Assembly: GCA_026419785.1 (NCBI GenBank)
Contig: JAODTK010000743.1
Coordinates: forward strand, 130,001 to 194,000
Origin: Sclerodactyla briareus
Lineage: Eukaryota > Echinodermata > Holothuroidea > Dendrochirotida > Sclerodactylidae
Direction: 5' to 3'
DNA length: 64,000 bases
Position 1 is the first letter of the stretch; each line of letters opens with the position of its first letter. The translations under genes and the position numbers were made by a program. Below are positions 57,501-64,000 of this stretch, piece by piece. The notes under the pieces are model-generated. The model did not search any database, had not been told where the DNA came from, and saw only the letters and a program-made list of their open reading frames with translations.

Positions 57501-60500
57501 AACTAGATCCCACCAGGCTTTGGACTTTGCCTGAATAACAAAGTAAAGTCCCCCAATTAACGGAATTTTACAAATTTTCCACTTTTTTTTATAATTTTTA
57601 ATTTTCCCAATTTTCCCAACCAATCAATTGGGTTAATGTACTCACCAGGGGAAGCACCCCCACCAATTTTCGAACCTTGATCCCCCCAGGCATGTTGGGA
57701 ACCTTTGCCTGATTCCAACAACGTAAAGTTGCTCAAAATAGGAACCGTAATTTACAAGTTCCACCTTTTTGCCTGCAAACTTGACCTACCCGCCTATCCT
57801 ATAACAATAATAGCGTTTCATGTACTCACCATGGAAGCACACCCACCAAGTTAAATTCCAGTCCCCCAGCTGTTGCCCATTCCTGATTACATGGTAAAGG
57901 TGTTCAAAATACCAGAACTTTACCAGTTTCCACTTTATGCCCCAATTGACCCCCGATACCCATTACAACAATAAATAGCTTGCATATGTACTCTCATGGG
58001 AAGCACACCCACGAAGTTTGAACTTGATTGATCCCACCAGGCATGATTGACTTTGGCCTGTTACAAAGTGAAAGTGCTCAAAAATACCAGAATTTCATTC
58101 ACAGTTTCCCTTTTTGTGCCCAAAATTGACCCCTACATACTCATACAGCAAATGATAGCGTCATGTACTCATCTGGGAAACACAACCCCCAATTTTGAAC
58201 TTGTTCCCACCATCATTTGGACTTTGCCTGATTCCAAGACAAAAGTGCCCATAAATCCAGCATTTTACAATTTTCCACTTTTGCCCAAATTGACCCCCTA
58301 CTCATCAACGACACATAGCGAGCGTTCAGGTACTCATCATGGGAGCAACACCCCCAAGTTTGAACTGATCCCACCAGGCCTGTTGGACTGCCGTATTACA
58401 AGGAAGTGCCCAATAACAGAATTTGACAAGTTTCCCACTTTTTGTGCCCAAATTTTTAACCCCACTCTACAACCATGAATAAGCCGTTTTTTCATGTCCT
58501 TCATCATGTGAAGCACCACCCACGCAAGTTTTGAACTTGATCCCACCATGCATGTTGACTTTGCCTGATTACAAAGTCAAAGTGTGCCCAAATACCAGAA
58601 TTTTTACAATGTTTTCCACTCTTGGTTGGCCCAAAATCGACCCCCAACACTCATAACACAATAAATACGTTCATGTACTCATCTGGGAAGCACACCCACG
58701 AAGTTTAAGGTTGAACTTGATCCCACCAGCATTGTTGGACTTTGCCTGATTACAAGGTAAAGTACCCAAAATATACCAGTTTTACAAGTTTCCTTCCTCC
58801 ACTTTATGCCCAAAATCGACCCCCCACCGTCGTACATTAAATAGCTTTCCTGTACTCACCATGGGGAAGCACAAACCCACCAAGTTAGAACTTCATCCAC
58901 CCAGGATGTTGCACATTACCTTGATTACAAGGTAAAGGTGTTCAAAATTCCAGAACTCCTTAACCAGTTTCCATCTTTTTTTGCCCAAAATTGACCCACT
59001 CATACAACAATAAAACTGTTCATTTACTTCATCATGGCAGCACCACCCACGAGTTTGAACTGGTGATCCCCACAGCGGATGGACTTTGCCTTATTACAAG
59101 TGAAAGTGCTCAAAAACCGAATTTCACAAGTTTCATCATCCCTTTTTTTTGCCCAAATTGACCCCTACGTCTATACAGCAATGAATATCGTTCATGTACT
59201 CATCATGGGGAAGGCACACCACCAGTTTTGAACTTGTTCCACCGGCATGTTTGCTTTGCCTTATTACAAAGACAAAAGTCCCAAATACCATAATTTTACA
59301 ATTTCCACTTTTTGCTTCCAGAATATGATGACCTCCCCTACTCATACAACACAAATACGTGTGTCAGGTACTCATCATGGGACGCACAACCACCCAAGTA
59401 TGAACTTGATCCCACCAGGCATGTTGGACTTTCTGATGACAGGGTAAAAGTTCCCAGAATACCAGAATTTGACAATTTTCCACTTTTTTGCCCCAATTTG
59501 ACTTTACCCCCTACTCATACACAAGAAAGCGTTTCATGTCCTCATCATGGGCAGCACACCCACCAAGTTTGAACTTATCCCACCAGGCATGTTGGACTTT
59601 GCCTGATTACCAGGAAAAGTTCCCAAATACCAGAATTTTACATGTTTCCACTCTTGCCCAAAAGCGACCCCCAACTCATACAACAATAAATAGCGTTCAT
59701 TTACTCATCATGGGAAGCACAACCCACGAAGTTGAACTTGAATCCCACCAGGCATGTTGACTTTTGCCTGATTACAAGGTAAAAGTACCCAAAATAAACC
59801 AGAATTTTACAAGTTTCCACCTTTATGCCCAAACTGGACCACCCCCTATCCAAACACAAAATAGCGTTCTGTACTCGCCATGGAAAGACACCACCCAAGT
59901 TTTGATTCCATCTCCCACCAGGCATTTTTTCACATTACCGCTACAAGGTAAGGTGTTCAAAATCTCAGAATTTTACAAGTTTTCCCTCCACTTTTTCCCA
60001 AAATTGACCCCCACTCATACAACAATAAATAGCGTCAGGTACTCATCATAGAAAGTCACACCCACCAAGTTTGAACTTGATTCCCACCAGGCATTTTGGA
60101 CTTTTGCCTGATTAACAGGTAAAAGGCTCAAATACCAGAATTTACATTTTTAGACCTTTTTTTTGCCCAAAATTTTCCCCCCGACTCATCAGCAATGAAT
60201 AGCGTTCATGTACTCATCATGGGAAGCACACCCCACCAAGTTTGAACTTGTTCCACCCAGGCATGTTGGACTTTTCCTGATGACAAGACAAAAGTGCCCA
60301 AAATAACCAGAATTTTACTACATGTTTCCACTTTTGGCCCAGAATTTGACGCCCTACTCATACACAATAAATAGCGTTTCATGTACTCATCATGGGAACA
60401 AAACACCCACCATATGAACTTGAATCATCCCAGGCATGTTGGACTTTGCCTGCTTACAAGGTAAAAGTGCCCCGGAATACCATAACTGTTACAAGTTTTC

Positions 60501-63500
60501 CACTTTTCCCAAATTTTACCCCCTACAACAACAATGAATAGCGTTCATGTCCTCATCTTGGGAAGCACAAAACCCACCATAGTTTGAAACTTGATCCCCC
60601 ACCAGGCAGGTTGGACCTTACTGTAACAAGTAAAATTGTTCAAAATTCCAGAATTTTACAATTTCAACTTTTTTGCCAAAAATTGACCCCCACCTTTTTT
60701 CATAAACAATAAATAGCGTTTCATGTACCTCATCTAGAAGCACACCCCCAATTTGAACTTGATCCCACCAGCCTTTGACTTTGCCTGATTACAGGAAAAG
60801 TGCTCAAAATACCAGAATTTTACATTTCAGCTTTTTGCCCAAAATTGACCCCTACGCATACAACGATAAATAGCGTTCATGTACTCCATCATGGGAAGCC
60901 ACCCACCAAGTATGAAACATTGATCCCACCAGCATGTTTGGACTTTGCTTATACAAGTAAAAGTTCCCGGAAATACCCAGAATTTTACAATTTCCACTTT
61001 TCCCACATCAAATTTTACCCCCTACTCATACCACAATGATACGTTCAATGTCCTTCAATCATGGGAAAGCACACCCTACCAAGTTTGGAACTTGAAATCC
61101 CACCAGGCATGTTGGGTTTTGCCTGATTACAGGTAAAAGTGCTCAAATACCAGAATTTCACAATTTTACAGTCCAACCTTTTTTTTTCCCCAAAATTGAC
61201 CCCCTACCATTACAGTCAATGATAGCGTTCATCATGTACTCATCATTGGAAGCACACCCACCAAGTATGAACTTGATCCCAACCAGCATGTTTGACTTTG
61301 CCTGCTTACAAGTAAAACGTAGCCCGGAATACCAGAATTTTACATTTCTCCCCACTTTTTTTTGCAACAAATTGACCCCCTACTCCTTCAACAATGAATA
61401 CTTCATGTCTCATCATAGAACACCCCCCCATTTTGAACTTGATCCCACCAGCATTGTTGGACTTTGCCTGATAAAAAGTAAAAGTGCTCACATTACCAGA
61501 ATTTACATTTTCCCCTCTTTGCCCAAAATCGACCCCCAACTCAATACAACAATAAATAGCGTTCATGTACTCATCCGAGAAGTCAAAAAACAAACCCACG
61601 AAGTTTGAACGTGATCCCATGTACCAGGCATGTTGGACTTTGCTGATTACCAGATAAAAGTCCCAACATACCATATTTACACGTGTACCACTTATGGATG
61701 CCCCGAAATTGACCCCCTAAATCCCAACTACATAAATAGCGTTCATAGTCCTCAACCATGGGATAGCACACTCACCACATTTGAACTTGATCCCACCAGC
61801 ATGTTGCTCATTATCTGATTTACAAGGTAAAGGTTCTCAAAATACCAGAATTTTAACAATTTCACCTTTTTTTGACCAAAAGTGCCCCCTACTCATACAG
61901 CAAATGAATAGCGTTCTGTACCATCATGGGCAGCACAACCACCAATATGAACTTGATCCCACCAGCATGTTGGACATGCCTGATTACAAGTAAAAGTGCC
62001 CAACATAACCAAAGTTTTACATCCAAGTTTCCAACTTTTTTCCCAAAATTGACCCCCTACTCTGCACAACGATAAATAGCGTGCATGAACTCATCATGGA
62101 GCACACCCACAAGTGTTTGAATTGAGCCCCCAGGCATGTGTGGACTTTGCCCTGATTTACAAGGTAAAAGTGCCCAGAATACCAGCTTTTACAAGTTTCA
62201 CTTTCATCTCCATCATCACTCATCACCTTTTCGCCCTACAATTGACTTTCCCTACTCATACACAATAAATAGCGTCATTACCATCATGGGAATCCCACCC
62301 ACCAAGTTTTGAACTTGATCCCCCACCAGGCATATTGGGAACCCCCCCCCCCTTTTGCCTGCTACAAGTAAAGTGCCCACAATACCAAATTTTAAAAGTT
62401 TCCACTTTTTGGCACCCAGTGACCCGTACTCATACAACATAAATAGCGCTCAGGTATCTCAATCATGGGAAGCGACACCCTCCAAGTTTGAACTTTGATC
62501 CCACCAGGAGGGTTGGACTTTCCTGATTCCAAGGTAAAGTGCCCAAATACCAGAATTGTACAATTTTCCACTTATTTTGGTTGCCCCAAATTGATCTCCT
62601 ACTCAATACAACAATTATAGTGGTTCATGTCCTCAGGTCATGGGGGAGGCACACCCACCAAGTATGACTTGAATCATACAGGCATGTTTGGACTTTGCCT
62701 GATTTACAAGGAAAAAGTGCCCGGAATACAGAATTTTACAAGTTCCACTTTTTGCCCAAAATTGATGAACCCCCAACTCATAAAACAATAAATAGCTTCC
62801 ATGTACTCCTCATGACAAAAACCACACAACACCCACCACGTTGAACTTGATCCCACCAGGCTGGGTTTTGGGACTTTTGCCTGATACAGGTAAAAGTGCT
62901 CAAAATAACCGATAATTTTACAATTTTCACTTTTTGCCCAAATTGGACCCCCTACTCATACAACGATAAATCGCGTTCATGTACTCATCATGGGAAGCAC
63001 ACCCCCAATATGAACTTGAATCCCACCAGCTGTTGGACTTTTGCCTGATTACAAGTAAAAAGTGCCCGAATACAGATATTTTAACTTTTACAAGTTTCCT
63101 CCACTTTTTGCCCAAAAGTTTGACCCCCTCTCATCACAACATAAATAAGCGTTCATATACCCTCAAATTGACGCACACCCACAAGTTTGAACTCGAATCC
63201 CACCAGGCATGTTGATTTGCTGATTACAAATGAAATGCCCAAAATTCCGGAATTTTACAAGTTTCCACTTTTTGCCAAAAGTTGACCCCCTACTCACTAC
63301 CACAATAATAGCGTTCATATACTCATATCATGGAGAGCAACCCACCAATTTTGAACTCGATCCTACCATGCAATGTTGACTTTGCCTATTACAAAGTAAA
63401 AGTGCCCCAACTACCCCCGAAAGTTTTAACAAGTTTCCTCCACTTTTTTGCCCAGAGTTTGGACCCCCTACTCATACAACAATACATAGCGTTCATGTTC

Positions 63501-64000
63501 TCATCATGGGCAGCACACCCACCAAGTTGTGAACTTGATCACCAAGAGCAATTTTGGACTTTGCCTTATGACAGGTAAAAGTTCCCAAATAAATAAACCC
63601 GGAATTTACAATTGTTCCACTTTTTTGCCCAAAATTGACCCCACTCATCCAACAATAATAGCGTTCATGTATCATCATGGAGCCACACCCACCAAGTTTG
63701 AACTCTATCCCACCGCATTTGGACTTTGCCGATTAAAATAAAGTTACAGAATACCAGAATTTTACAAGTTTTCCACTTTTTGTCCCAAAGAAGCCCCGAT
63801 CTCATACAACAATGAATAGCAACTTTTGCCCACAGTTTACCCCCTACTCATACAACAATAAAATAACGTTCAAATGTACTCATCATGGGAAGCAAACCCA
63901 CCACCCAAGTTTGAATTTGATACCACCAGGCATGTTTGGACTTGGTAAAAGTGGCTCAAAAAATATCAGAAATTTACAAGTTTCCATTTTGTGCCCAAAA
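54516..64000 (-). repeat. ~167 bp satellite, reverse block 2 (runs off the window)
   Basis: About 57 monomers to the window edge. It starts with the same switch-point segment ('cacctaccgaggtaaa' near 54,527). It continues well past the length of reverse block 1 (4.05 kb) without another flank copy. Variant monomers bearing 'actcaccatgg' recur near 56,780, 57,820, 58,852 and 59,872. No gene was seen. Confidence 0.95.

Noticed and set aside
43900-64000. Regularly spaced repeats suggesting a CRISPR array
   Set aside because: The repeat is ~167 bp with no short unique spacers, strand switches occur, and the setting is eukaryotic.

Overview
This window reads as nuclear DNA of an animal, not of a bacterium or virus. 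It has no long uninterrupted genes, many split coding fragments with GT/AG splice signals, several families of non-LTR retrotransposon, Penelope-like reverse transcriptase, hAT-type DNA transposons, tRNA-derived SINEs and a long satellite. The mix suits a marine invertebrate deuterostome, with an echinoderm such as a sea cucumber the best guess. That is an inference from repeat style and cannot be proved here. Single-base indels are very common inside the repeats (12.5-21.3 kb and 43.9-64 kb), as expected of lightly corrected long reads, so many frameshifts there may be consensus errors.

Layout. 0-5.4 kb: mostly anonymous DNA with a 5'-truncated LINE and a tRNA-derived SINE. 5.4-8.4 kb: the left part of a duplicated segment ('copy A'), with a short reverse-strand exon that looks like the end of a receptor tail. 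A 1.05 kb hAT-like MITE splits this segment at 7.32-8.38 kb. About 8.7-21.5 kb: one large composite inverted-repeat element. Its outer arms hold ~150 bp tandem repeats, and its core is two head-to-tail units of Penelope-like reverse transcriptase, each flanked by its own inverted arms. A 3.0 kb hAT-like element sits in its left arm (9,255-12,257). 22.2-25.3 kb: the rest of copy A, with an exon for a secreted or receptor-type cysteine-rich domain with signal peptide. 25.6-34 kb: a graveyard of LINE and SINE fragments, including a 2.5 kb LINE copy at 29.3-31.8 kb. 34.7-43.8 kb: 'copy B' of the receptor-like region, on the reverse strand, with tail, threonine-rich stalk plus membrane segment, a possible ectodomain exon, and the cysteine-rich exon. 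43.9-64 kb: a ~167 bp satellite of roughly 115-120 monomers. It changes strand at 46.8 and 54.5 kb and is organised in a macro-repeat of 7,736 bp that also carries ~0.8 kb of copy B flank.

How the parts relate. The cleanest reading is a reverse-strand receptor-like gene duplicated at least once. Copy A was interrupted by the 13 kb composite element between its N-terminal exon and its tail. Copy B kept its middle exons but lost its signal peptide, and the satellite grew at its upstream edge. Both copies carry lesions, so neither is clearly functional. No complete, intact protein-coding gene can be supported in this window.
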